64,000 nucleotides of DNA. Origin: Rivularia sp. PCC 7116. Lineage in GTDB: Bacteria; Cyanobacteriota; Cyanobacteriia; Cyanobacteriales; Nostocaceae. The stretch's first letter is position 1, and each line of letters opens with the position of its first letter. The notes under the pieces were generated by a model that saw only the letters and a program-made list of their open reading frames with translations, had not been told where the DNA came from and did not search any database. The DNA is taken from the NCBI RefSeq assembly GCF_000316665.1, contig NC_019678.1:2480001-2544000 (forward strand), read 5' to 3'. Made by a program: the position numbers and the translations under genes. Below, piece after piece: positions 37,460 through 46,444 of this stretch.

Positions 37460-38059
37460 ATGCCTCTGGGTAACATAATCAAGCTTCTAAAAGAAGCATT
37501 TCAAAAGCTTCCTGCGGAGTCAGTAGACTCTTCGGAGTTGACACAAACAGAAACTCCTCTACCAAAAGGAAGTGCGGAAAATACTGATTTAACGCAAAAA
37601 CCAGTTAATGATACGACATTAACTCAGCCTACTACAGAAACTACAGAAACTACTCAAACATCTTTACCAACAATTCTGGAGGAACAAAAAATGATTAACG
37701 TTTCGATGTTGCAAGACGAACTGCAAAATTTTGTAAGTGCTGCTTCTGATGTTCAAGGTGCTGCTTTGGTAAGTCCTGATGGTTTGGCTTTGGCTTCAGT
37801 TTTACCTGGAGGAATGGACGAAGAACGTACTGCTGCTATGTCTGCATCCATGCTTTCCCTAGGCGAACGTATCGGTCGGGAATTAGCTCGTGGAAGTATT
37901 GATAGGATTGTGGTTGAAGGTGAAAAGGGATATGGGGTATTAGTTGGCTGTGGGGCTGATGCTGTTTTATTGGTTTTAGCTGGTGCTGGTGTTAAACAAG
38001 GTTTATTATTCTTGGAAGTTAAAAGAGTTGTTTCAAAAATTGCGCCGTTAATGGCTTGA
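37460..38059 (+). CDS. Roadblock/LC7 domain protein (MglB-like) with two possible starts
   Basis: The longest product is 199 residues: a Thr/Gln/Pro-rich, likely disordered N-terminus (1-77) and then a full Roadblock domain (78-199, MINVSMLQDELQNFVSAASD to VVSKIAPLMA). Two starts have good ribosome-binding sites: ATG 37460 with AGGAG about nine bases upstream, and ATG 37691 with GGAGGA eight bases upstream, the latter giving a standard 122-residue Roadblock protein. Roadblock proteins dimerise and regulate Ras-like GTPases, and the partner candidate is the gene just upstream at 36601. The 298-bp gap suggests separate but related expression. Confidence 0.85.
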   Translation: MPLGNIIKLLKEAFQKLPAESVDSSELTQTETPLPKGSAENTDLTQKPVNDTTLTQPTTETTETTQTSLPTILEEQKMINVSMLQDELQNFVSAASDVQGAALVSPDGLALASVLPGGMDEERTAAMSASMLSLGERIGRELARGSIDRIVVEGEKGYGVLVGCGADAVLLVLAGAGVKQGLLFLEVKRVVSKIAPLMA

Positions 38060-38329
38060 GTGGAAACTCCAAATAATCCATATACCGATGTTTGGATTGG
38101 CGATTTTATTTAATTCCAGTCCAAATTTTTTGTGAGCTTTTGATTCTACAACTTTGTGTACTGCTGTGGAGAAAAAAGATTCACCACGTAAATTTACGTA
38201 TACTTTGAGTGCTGTTTGCGTTACCCTAGAGCAGGCATCAAGCAACTGCTTTCGGTTAAGCACAATAAGTCCGTAGTTCGCGGTGGCAAAAACAATATAT
38301 TGGAATTCTACTAATTTCAATCGATTCAT
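38048..38329 (-). CDS. Small hypothetical ORF antisense to the module
   Basis: A 93-residue frame in the gap between the Roadblock and protoglobin genes overlaps the Roadblock 3' end by 12 bp. Composition is protein-like (ESFFSTAVHKVVESKAHKKF) with alternating charges. There is no clear ribosome-binding site and no domain. It may be a real small gene, a remnant, or chance. The plus strand here has no competing frame. Confidence 0.33.
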   Translation of the reverse strand: MNRLKLVEFQYIVFATANYGLIVLNRKQLLDACSRVTQTALKVYVNLRGESFFSTAVHKVVESKAHKKFGLELNKIANPNIGIWIIWSFHSSH

Positions 38330-38456
38330 TTGTTTTTTTTATAACCAATTGTAGCTAATTGGGTTGACTTAGTTTCAGTATTAAGGAATAACTTGACTGA
38401 TACTAAGATTTATATTTTTGGCGATTTTTTTTGATAAATAACAGGAGTTACTTGGA

Positions 38457-39011
38457 ATGGCTATAGAACCACAAGCGTTTATGTCTACTTTGGAGAAACG
38501 CGTTTGTTTAACAGCAGAAGATAAGGGGCTACTTAAATCTGAAGCAGAGTGGGGAAAGGAAATCGCTCCGGAAATGGCAGAACATTTTTATAATTATTTA
38601 GGTCGCGATGAAGAAATGAGTTCCATCTTAAATGCCACCGAAGGACGCATTCATCGTTTGCGAGAAACGTTTATTGAATGGTTCTACGAGATGTTTACAG
38701 GTATGGATGATTGGGGTAAAGATTATGCCGAACGCCGTTGGAATATAGGTTTAGTTCACGTTCGGATTGGTATCGGACCCCAGCACGTAGTACCTGCAAT
38801 GGCAACTGTAATTAGAGAAGCCGGACAGCGTGCTAAAACCGACGGCAAAAGTGAAGAAATAAAAGATGCTTTAGGTCGTATTTGTATGATCGACTTAGCT
38901 TTTATTGAACAGGCTTATGTAGAAGTATCCTCAGAAGCTGTGTTAAGAGAAACTGGTTGGACTGAAGGTTTATTCAGACGCTTAATAGCTACCGGGGCTA
39001 ATTCAATGTAA
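38457..39011 (+). CDS. Single-domain protoglobin (haem protein)
   Basis: The 184-residue protein is a globin-coupled-sensor-type globin without an output domain. Helical blocks are GLLKSEAEWGKEIAPEMAEHFYN, RIHRLRETFIEWFYEMF and ERRWNIGLVHVRIGIGPQHVVPAM. The last contains the proximal haem ligand, His101 in the G-L-V-H-V-R-I-G pattern typical of protoglobins. It should bind haem and O2/NO/CO in the cytoplasm. AGGAG nine bases upstream fixes the ATG. It sits on the same strand, 397 bp after the Roadblock gene. With no attached output domain it may signal through a partner such as the GTPase module; that link is inferred from position only. Confidence 0.9.
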   Translation: MAIEPQAFMSTLEKRVCLTAEDKGLLKSEAEWGKEIAPEMAEHFYNYLGRDEEMSSILNATEGRIHRLRETFIEWFYEMFTGMDDWGKDYAERRWNIGLVHVRIGIGPQHVVPAMATVIREAGQRAKTDGKSEEIKDALGRICMIDLAFIEQAYVEVSSEAVLRETGWTEGLFRRLIATGANSM

Positions 39012-40467
39012 ATTCATTCAGGAGTTAGAAATTATCATTATTTTTTCTACCTCCTGATTTCAATGGCTTTTGAATAAAAAAAGCATTTTTTTGAAAAAAT
39101 TTTTACTCTAGTTATTATCAATGTAATAGCTTGATCCAGATAAATTTACACCCTACCTAAAAATTTATATCTTGCACTTGTCTATCATTTATACAACTGG
39201 TAAGCCATGCTAGGCAATGATTATGCAAGCTTTGATAATTATTATACAGATTAAATTGGTGCTATATATTCGCGATTAATTATGTTAGAAAGATGCATTT
39301 TATACGCATGTAAATAAATTATTGTCAACTGATATAGGGCTCTATTCATAAAATTAATATCTGTACTATCACTTACTTGACAAAAAAAATATTTTATATA
39401 TACTAATATTTATACTTACAAAAAGAATAAAGGCTACAAACGGTGCTTCTACTTGGAATATGCTATGTTTTTATTTAAAAGCAGAATATAAAAACCAAGT
39501 TATTTGTAGTTGATTTAAATCAAGCGCAAGTATGAAAGCATAGGTGTGTTTTGAGATGGCAAATTAAACTAAATAAAATTACTTTCAAGGTGCTTATTAA
39601 GTGTCAATTGATGTAGTTAATAAATAATTTTTTTCCTATCTCACAAATTAGATTCCCCCAACAGCGTGCCCAAACAAAATGATATTAGCCTATTGGCTTT
39701 TATTTGCGTTATCAAATGATTAAGCAATACAGATATCTCTATTGCTTAAGAAGACTAATGATTTGAAATTTTTTTTCATCACTGAAGCTAGATTTTAAGT
39801 TAGTTTTAATCTTCCTTTTTTGTTTACCTTTACAGAAGGTATGCTGATTTTTTAATGGGTTTTAATCTATGCAATTTAATTTGAGCTTTTATAATCTGTT
39901 TTTGAGTAAACTCTCGCAGATGAAATTTTTTTTGTCTAGACTAAAACAGTCTAAACTTAAATATGCCTGCTTTGAATGCGTGAATCTAATTAGTCAATTA
40001 ATAGATACAAACTGCATAAAAGTAGGAAAAGCCTTGAATATATATATAATTGAACGACAATATTTCTTCGATTGCCAAAGTCGTTCGTGAAGATTGTACG
40101 ACAGAAATATTTATAAGCTAAGCTAAGCTAATTAGAATTTTGCAGTTTTCGCTGAATGCTGAAATTGAAAACTGTTACATCTTAAATATCACCTTCGTAA
40201 TTGTATTCTCAATATCACCATTAGACTTATTTTAGTACCCTAAAGATGGGACAGCTTTAGGGTGTCCAATTTTAAAAGTTTTGTGCTGATGATTGCGCTT
40301 AAACTTTTATATTTTAAGCAAATCTTACTTTCTAAATAAAAAAATTCCGTAAGAGAATGAAACATCTGATTAGTTTTTTAGTCAAACCAAGAAATACACT
40401 TGCGTTTCAAGACGATATTTTCTAGCGTAGCGACATTAACAGTTGACTAAATTTACTATGGCAGCTT
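39012..40467. other. Long A+T-rich gap upstream of the polysaccharide locus
   Basis: In 1456 bp I see no gene-like frame. A 73-residue plus-strand frame at 39869-40090 has Leu/Phe/Lys composition expected of A+T-rich chance DNA and no ribosome-binding site. The region lacks the tandem heptamers common elsewhere. It contains one hairpin (40237-40263) and short AAGCT direct repeats (about 40116-40130). It is likely a long promoter/leader region for the locus at 40468, or may host an unrecognised non-coding RNA. Confidence 0.45.
40237..40263. promoter_or_regulatory. 9-bp-stem hairpin in the locus leader
   Basis: Perfect stem ACCCTAAAG / CTTTAGGGT with a 9-nt loop, 204 bp before the first gene of the polysaccharide locus. 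TTTTAAAAGTTTT follows within 10 bp, so an attenuator or terminator of a leader transcript is possible. Confidence 0.45.
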
Positions 40468-42714
40468 ATGAATAATACAGAATATCCTATAGCGGTAGAA
40501 ATTAAAAACTCCGAAGATTTAAATATAGACTTTCAGCAATATTGGTTTGCGCTTAAGCGCCGATGGTTGCCCGCAATGGCAATTACAGGTGGTTTTTTTG
40601 GCTTGGGTTTTATGGGTATTATGCTACTTTCAAAAACCTATTATTCGGCAGAGGGAAAAATTTTAGTCAAGCCAGATAAATCAGCAACTTTGACAGGATT
40701 ATTAACAGATAATAAGAATCAACTTACTCCCTTAACTCTCCAAGGCAATCCACTAAAAACAGAAACGGAAATTATTCTATCCAAACCAGTTATAGATAAA
40801 GTACTTAGTTCGTTAACTGCTTTGAGTGAAAATGGTAAGGCAATATCTGAAAATGATATTATAAAAAATCTTCAGGTAGAAGAAATAAAGGGAACTGATA
40901 TACTAGAAATTTCCTACAAAAGTACTAACCCCAACTTAGCTGCATTTATCGTCAATGAGATAATGAAGGCTTACATAGACAATAGTAAAGAAGTCAATCG
41001 TGCAGAAGCCTTAACAGCGAAAAAATTTATTGCTCAACAGCTACCAGAAACTCAAGAATCTGTTCGTCAAGCAGAAAAAGCACTGCGTCAATTTCAAGAA
41101 ACCAATAAATTAGTAGCCATCGATGATGAAGCAAAATTATCGCTGGAAACTGTAGAAAAACTCAAAAGTCAACTTGCTGAGGTTAAAGCTAAATTTGCTG
41201 AAATCAATGCTAAATACATAGCTTTGATAAATCAGTTGGGCATGGATTCTCAAAAAGCTATTTATGTAGCGAAACTGAGTCAATCTCAGGCAGTACAAGC
41301 AACCTTAACTAATATTCAGGAGACAGAACAAGAATTACGATTAGCAAGAATTCGCTTCCAGAATGATAATCCGACAATTCTGAATTTGCAGGAAAAATTA
41401 TCAACTTTGAAGGCTCAATTACAGCAGAGAATTATACGAGAAATTGGCAGTAATCGCAGCGTCAGGCAGCAAGATTTGCAGGCAGGTGAATTAGAACTTG
41501 AGTTAATGAGTCTGTTGATTAATTTACAAGTTGAAAAAGTCGGTTTATCCAATCAAATTTCTTCATTAGAAAATAACTTATCGCAGTATCAAAGCCGAAT
41601 CAATAGCTTACCAAAATTAAAAGAAGAAGAGCGGGAGATACAGCGGAGATTGGAAGCAGCCCAAGCAACTTACGAAACTCTATTAACTAAATTAAAGGAA
41701 ATTGAAGCTGCAGGCAATCAAAATATAGTTAATGCCAGAATTATTGAAGAAGCTTTAGTACCAAATAAACCAACTTTGGATACTAAAATCATACTTTTAC
41801 TCTTGGTTAACTCGGTTTCTAGTTTTGTGCTATTTATCGCTTCTATTGCAATTCTAGAAAAATTGGATTCATCTCTAAAAAATGTGAAAAGCATCCAAAA
41901 AATACTGCCTTATCCGCTGTTAGCGACGTTTCCTAGCTATAAACCAGAAAAAAACCAATCCGAACCTAATTTAGGTAGAGCTAAGATAGCAATTCCAGTA
42001 TTAGAAAATCCTTGTTCGCCAATTAGCGAAGTATACCGGATGCTGCAAGCTAACTTGGATTTTATTGATTCTACTCAAAAATCAAATGTAATTGTAATTT
42101 CAAGTTCCGTACCCCAAGAAGGTAAATCAACAGTTGCCGCAAATTTAGCCGCAGTTTTCGCCGAAACGAAGAAAAGAGTATTGCTTATAGATGCAGATGT
42201 ACGCAATCCTTTCCAACATCATGCCTGGAAATTAACAAATCAACTTGGTTTGAGCAATGCGATTGTTGGCAAGGCTAATCTGTCAACGGCTATCAAAATC
42301 ATTCAACCGAATTTGCATGTTTTGACATCGGGAGTTACACCTCCAAATCCGGTTACTTTGTTGAAATCTCAAGCAATGGCTGAATTAATTAAACATGCAT
42401 CGGAAAATTATGATTATGTTGTAATCGATGCACCTCCAATTTTAATGGCGGCTGATGCTTTAATTTTAGGCAAATTAGCAAACGGCATTTTGATGGTATC
42501 TCGCCCAGGAGTAGTTGATGCTAATAGCTTAGTGAAAACTAAGAATTTATTAGAACAATCCGGGCAAAATATTTTAGGTTTAGTTGCTAATGGGATTATT
42601 TTGAAAAATGAATCGGATAGCTACTTTCATTTTACAGAAAGCTATGCTTCAGAAATTTCTAAACAGCGGACGGAATTAAGTAAAAAGTTAATTGGTTTAA
42701 ATTCAGATAAATAA
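40468..42714 (+). CDS. Polysaccharide co-polymerase with BY-kinase domain (Wzz-Wzc type)
   Basis: The 748-residue inner-membrane protein starts with a Wzz domain with TM1 at about 33-54. Long periplasmic coiled coils (about 180-420) follow, with TM2 at about 438-462. The C-terminal tyrosine autokinase has Walker A VPQEGKST (about 547), Walker A' LLIDADVRNP (about 571) and Walker B YVVIDAPP (about 650). The tail has tyrosines in SDSYFHFTESYAS but no dense Tyr cluster. It controls chain length and export in Wzx/Wzy-dependent polysaccharide synthesis. It is the first gene of the locus; the ATG at 42720 follows with five bases between. Confidence 0.93.
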   Translation: MNNTEYPIAVEIKNSEDLNIDFQQYWFALKRRWLPAMAITGGFFGLGFMGIMLLSKTYYSAEGKILVKPDKSATLTGLLTDNKNQLTPLTLQGNPLKTETEIILSKPVIDKVLSSLTALSENGKAISENDIIKNLQVEEIKGTDILEISYKSTNPNLAAFIVNEIMKAYIDNSKEVNRAEALTAKKFIAQQLPETQESVRQAEKALRQFQETNKLVAIDDEAKLSLETVEKLKSQLAEVKAKFAEINAKYIALINQLGMDSQKAIYVAKLSQSQAVQATLTNIQETEQELRLARIRFQNDNPTILNLQEKLSTLKAQLQQRIIREIGSNRSVRQQDLQAGELELELMSLLINLQVEKVGLSNQISSLENNLSQYQSRINSLPKLKEEEREIQRRLEAAQATYETLLTKLKEIEAAGNQNIVNARIIEEALVPNKPTLDTKIILLLLVNSVSSFVLFIASIAILEKLDSSLKNVKSIQKILPYPLLATFPSYKPEKNQSEPNLGRAKIAIPVLENPCSPISEVYRMLQANLDFIDSTQKSNVIVISSSVPQEGKSTVAANLAAVFAETKKRVLLIDADVRNPFQHHAWKLTNQLGLSNAIVGKANLSTAIKIIQPNLHVLTSGVTPPNPVTLLKSQAMAELIKHASENYDYVVIDAPPILMAADALILGKLANGILMVSRPGVVDANSLVKTKNLLEQSGQNILGLVANGIILKNESDSYFHFTESYASEISKQRTELSKKLIGLNSDK

Positions 42715-42719
42715 AAGTA

Positions 42720-44018
42720 ATGCGGGCATTTCAAGAATTAGGCGAAAAAGCATTTGTTGTACTATCACTATTTTTTTTCACTGGTGCAGTCTCCGGACTA
42801 GTTTCTTCAGATAATGCGCTAAATAGTGTTAGAGAAATGTTGATATGTGTAGGGCATTCGCTGACTTGGATGTTCGTAGTGTTGCGATGGAAACAGGTTT
42901 TTGCAGTTGTAATTAAAGAAAAGCTTTTATGGATTTTAATTGCAACTGTTTGTGCTTCGGTAATTTGGTCTGACTTTCCCATGAAAACCCTTGAAGAGAT
43001 TTTACCTTTATTAAGAGTGACTCTTTTTGGTATATATTTTGCGGCTAGATTTACTATTAAAGAGCAGTTGCAGCTACTAAGTTGGGCGTTTGGGATTGCA
43101 GCATTACTAAGTTTGATTGTATGCGTTGCCTTACCCAGCTATGGAGTTGTAGGTGTAGGTTTAATAGTCGGGCAAGAAGAACTCGTGCATTCGGGAGCTT
43201 GGCGGGGTGTTTACAATCATAAAACTTTTCTAGGTAGCATTATGAGTTTGGGTGCCCTCATACTCATGTTTTATGGAATTGATAAATATAAATATCGATA
43301 TCCTTGGATGATTGGGGCTGCTTTTTTAATTACAATTTTTGTACTTTTACGCTCAACTACAATCGGCGCTTTATTAATATTCATCATCTCGCTGTTTCTA
43401 GTATTGTTTTTCCACTTGGAGCAGAATAAATTTGGTTTGTTTCTGATGCTGTTTGTGAGTTTTCTTCTCGTCGGCTCTTTAATCGCGATGATAATTGTAA
43501 GCAACGCCGAAACTATATTTGGCTCCTTTGGTAAAGACGCAACTATCAGCGGACGTACTTTAATTTGGCCGCTTTTAATTAATAAAATTCAGGAGCGTCC
43601 TTGGTTGGGATATGGATATCATACCTTCTGGAAAGAAGGCTGGGAGGGGCAAGTAGCCGATATTTGGCGGGGATTAATAGCGGGTTTTGAACCACCCCAC
43701 GCTCATAACGGTTTTTTAGAAATATGTCTTGATATTGGTGCGATTGGATTAGCTATTTTTGTAGTTTGGTTTGTATTTTCTTGTTTGCGCTCGCTTGTTT
43801 GGCTGCATAAAAACAAGACTGTTGAAGGTTTGGCACCAATAGTTTTATTAATTCATATTTTGCTTCTAAGTTTGACTGAAAGTTATTTAATGAGGGGTGA
43901 TATTTACTGGTTAATTTATGTCGCAATGACTCTTTCAATGTATCGAAGTTGTCAATACAAGCGTTACTTAATTTATCTCGATAAACCATTATCATCTTAT
44001 GTATCTAAATCATGTTAA
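42720..44018 (+). CDS. O-antigen ligase/polymerase family protein (Wzy-like)
   Basis: The 432-residue protein has 10-12 predicted membrane helices and a large periplasmic loop in the second half. Within it, RTLIWPLLINKIQERPWLGYGY and PPHAHNGFLEICLDIGAIGL form the Wzy_C/O-antigen-ligase signature. It would polymerise repeat units on the periplasmic face, or ligate glycan. Its final codons overlap the start of the flippase gene (ATG at 44012 inside the last codons), so the two are translationally coupled. It differs from the second polymerase at 56606. Confidence 0.88.
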   Translation: MRAFQELGEKAFVVLSLFFFTGAVSGLVSSDNALNSVREMLICVGHSLTWMFVVLRWKQVFAVVIKEKLLWILIATVCASVIWSDFPMKTLEEILPLLRVTLFGIYFAARFTIKEQLQLLSWAFGIAALLSLIVCVALPSYGVVGVGLIVGQEELVHSGAWRGVYNHKTFLGSIMSLGALILMFYGIDKYKYRYPWMIGAAFLITIFVLLRSTTIGALLIFIISLFLVLFFHLEQNKFGLFLMLFVSFLLVGSLIAMIIVSNAETIFGSFGKDATISGRTLIWPLLINKIQERPWLGYGYHTFWKEGWEGQVADIWRGLIAGFEPPHAHNGFLEICLDIGAIGLAIFVVWFVFSCLRSLVWLHKNKTVEGLAPIVLLIHILLLSLTESYLMRGDIYWLIYVAMTLSMYRSCQYKRYLIYLDKPLSSYVSKSC

Positions 44019-45277
44019 TTCATAAAGTAAGAGATAAATTTTCCAACCGGTTTGTACGTAATGTTGGCTGGCTGAGTGCTGCTGAAGTTGTTAATAGAAT
44101 TGGTCGTTTAGCAAGCGTTGTTTTTCTAGCTCGTTTACTTTCTCCGCAAGATTATGGGTTAGCTGCGATAGTTTTAACCGTGCTGGAATTTGCGGATACT
44201 TTTACCATGAAGTCTGGAGTTAGTTCTAAGCTTGTTCAAGCCAGCGACAAGGATTTTAAGGCTCTTTGTAATACGGCTTATTGGATGAATTGGATTTTCA
44301 GCGGATTTATGTTTATATTTCAGTGTGCTGCTGCTTTTCCTATTGCTTGGTTTTATCAAGAAAGCCGAATTATTTTACCAATTTGCGTTACGTCAATTAC
44401 GTTTTTAGCTCTACCTTTATTTTCGGTGCAATCGGCAATATTAGTAAGAGAAAATCGTTTGAAGGTAACTGCTTTGTGTAATGCTTTACAAGGTTTGGTT
44501 TCAAATATTTCAATGATTATTTTTGCCTTGATGGGTTTAGGCATGTGGGCAATTGTTTTACCGAGACTTTTGGTTTACCCAATTTGGGTAATTGTCAACC
44601 GAGCAAAATGTTCTTGGCGCAATAAATCGAAATTTACACTTTACCGCTGGCAAGAAATAGCCAGTTTTGCGACAAATGTTGTCGGTGTAGAATTGCTGAA
44701 TAAGTTAAGAGCTAATCTAGATTATTTATTAGTAGGGCGGTTTTTAGGTATAGAAGCTTTAGGACTATATTATTTCGCATTTAATGCCGGAATTGGAACT
44801 AGTTTAAATATTATTAATGCAACTACCTTATCTATATTCCCTTATATCTGTGAGGCAAGAGACAATTTACATCAGCTAAAACAAAGATATTTCGGCAGTC
44901 TTAAGAGTATAGCTTTATTAATCGTACCTTTAATTACCCTGCAATCGGTATTAGCACCTTTTTACGTACCAATAATATACGGTCAAAAATGGACGGCAGC
45001 AATTCCGATTTTAGTAATAGTCTGCCTTTCTGCTTTACCGCGTCCTTTTGCTGATGCTGCCTCTATGCTGCTACAAGCAATTGATAAAACTAAAATTAAT
45101 CTCTACTGGAATTTAATTTTCACCGTCTTTTTAGCTATGTGTTTGCTTGTGGCGGTGAATTGGGGAATACATTGGGTGGCGATATCGGTACTGGTTACTC
45201 ATGTAATCTGTTTACCACTATTTACTGTTTGGGCTAGTAAATACGCTTTTAAGAAAGTTTCTGCTTCCACACTGTGA
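44012..45277 (+). CDS. Polysaccharide flippase, Wzx/MOP family
   Basis: The 421-residue protein has about 12 hydrophobic helices and the N-terminal motif VGWLSAAEVVNRIGRLASVVFLARLLSPQDYGLAAI, typical of polysaccharide-synthesis (PST) flippases of the MOP superfamily. It translocates lipid-linked repeat units across the inner membrane. It overlaps the Wzy gene in ATGTTAA. Nothing suggests truncation. A second flippase is present at 52885. Confidence 0.9.
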   Translation: MLIHKVRDKFSNRFVRNVGWLSAAEVVNRIGRLASVVFLARLLSPQDYGLAAIVLTVLEFADTFTMKSGVSSKLVQASDKDFKALCNTAYWMNWIFSGFMFIFQCAAAFPIAWFYQESRIILPICVTSITFLALPLFSVQSAILVRENRLKVTALCNALQGLVSNISMIIFALMGLGMWAIVLPRLLVYPIWVIVNRAKCSWRNKSKFTLYRWQEIASFATNVVGVELLNKLRANLDYLLVGRFLGIEALGLYYFAFNAGIGTSLNIINATTLSIFPYICEARDNLHQLKQRYFGSLKSIALLIVPLITLQSVLAPFYVPIIYGQKWTAAIPILVIVCLSALPRPFADAASMLLQAIDKTKINLYWNLIFTVFLAMCLLVAVNWGIHWVAISVLVTHVICLPLFTVWASKYAFKKVSASTL

Positions 45278-45290
45278 TTGGAGAATAATC

Positions 45291-46220
45291 ATGAAAAACG
45301 TCGTAACTATAGTCTTACCTGCATACAATGCATCCGAATATTTAAGTGAAACTATCAACTCTGTACTCAGTCAAACCTTCCCAGATTTTGAACTGCTAGT
45401 AATTGATGATGGCTCCACAGATAACACTACCGATATTGTGCGCGATTTTTGTCAACGGGATAGTCGGATGAGGCTGATTTCTCAAAAAAATCAGGGTGTA
45501 TCCGTTGCTAGAAACACCGGTATCAAAATGGCTCAAGGAGAATTTATTGCTTTTATTGATTCCGACGATTTATGGATGCCGAATAAATTAGCAATGCACG
45601 TGCAACATTTACGGGCTAATCCAAATCTGGGTTTGAGTTATGCACGAGTTGAATTCATGACTTTTGACGGTAAACCGACTGGGAAATACTCAAACCCCCG
45701 GCTGGTTAATATTTCAGCCAAAGATTTATATGAAGAAAATGCTGCGGTGACTCCATCGAATGCGGTGATTAGTCGCACGGCTTTGGAACAAGTAGGAGGA
45801 TTTGATGGAGAATTAAGCGGTGCTGCTGATGCTGAATTGTTTTTACGAGTTAAATGTCATGGTTGGCAAGTCGAGGGTATCGACCAAGTTTTGGTACTCT
45901 ACCGGACTAGTTTAGGAGGAATGTCTTCGCAACTTTACAAAATGGAAGAAGACTGGAATCTTTTGAGTCAAAAGGCACAGGTTTACGCACCTGAATTAAT
46001 TAAGCATGATTACAAACAAGCTAGAGCAATGCTATTACGCTATTTAGCTAGAAGAACATTACGTTTAGAGCTTTCTTCAGAATTAGGGATTAAGTTTATG
46101 AATCGTGCTTTGAAATCCGAATGGACGCTGATTTTTAAAGAACCACGGAGGACTATTTTGACAGCAGTCGCGGTATACGGCAAATTTTTCATCTCCAGCA
46201 TGAGAGGAAGTAATTCTTAG
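45291..46220 (+). CDS. Family 2 glycosyltransferase
   Basis: The 309-residue GT-A fold enzyme starts TIVLPAYNASEYLSETINSVLSQTFPDFELLVIDDGSTDNT and has the metal-binding DSDDLW at about 93-98. SNAVISRTALEQVGGFDGEL and the acidic block DAELFLRVKCHGW follow. The C-terminal third is helical without a membrane segment. The GGAG box lies eight bases before ATG. It adds one sugar to a lipid-linked intermediate on the cytoplasmic side. Donor and acceptor cannot be told. Similar length and end (KEPRRTILTAVAVYGKF) show kinship with the next GT2 at 46445. Confidence 0.92.
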   Translation: MKNVVTIVLPAYNASEYLSETINSVLSQTFPDFELLVIDDGSTDNTTDIVRDFCQRDSRMRLISQKNQGVSVARNTGIKMAQGEFIAFIDSDDLWMPNKLAMHVQHLRANPNLGLSYARVEFMTFDGKPTGKYSNPRLVNISAKDLYEENAAVTPSNAVISRTALEQVGGFDGELSGAADAELFLRVKCHGWQVEGIDQVLVLYRTSLGGMSSQLYKMEEDWNLLSQKAQVYAPELIKHDYKQARAMLLRYLARRTLRLELSSELGIKFMNRALKSEWTLIFKEPRRTILTAVAVYGKFFISSMRGSNS

Positions 46221-46256
46221 ATTCGGATAATTCTCAATACTTGTCGGTTAAGACGA

Positions 46257-46323
46257 GATCCTCCCTAACCCTCCTTACAAAGGAGGGAAATAAGCCCCCT
46301 TTTTAAGGGGGTTTGGGGGATAT
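46257..46323. repeat. Double-palindrome repeat between GT2 genes
   Basis: Hairpin CCCTCCTT-ACA-AAGGAGGG is followed by AGCCCCCTTTTTAAGGGGG. It is the same broad class as 10993-11064. It may also end transcripts of the 45291 gene. Confidence 0.75.
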
Positions 46324-46444
46324 AAAAAAAAATTGGATCCCTTAACTGAGCAGTATTTAGATAATTCTTACCACAATCAGCACAGTCACAGACAAGATAG
46401 TCGATTTTTTTATCGGGGAAACATCCAATAAATAAGGTTAAATC

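Noticed and set aside
39869-40090. 73-residue plus-strand frame in the long A+T-rich gap
   Set aside because: It has no ribosome-binding site and a composition expected from random A+T-rich DNA.
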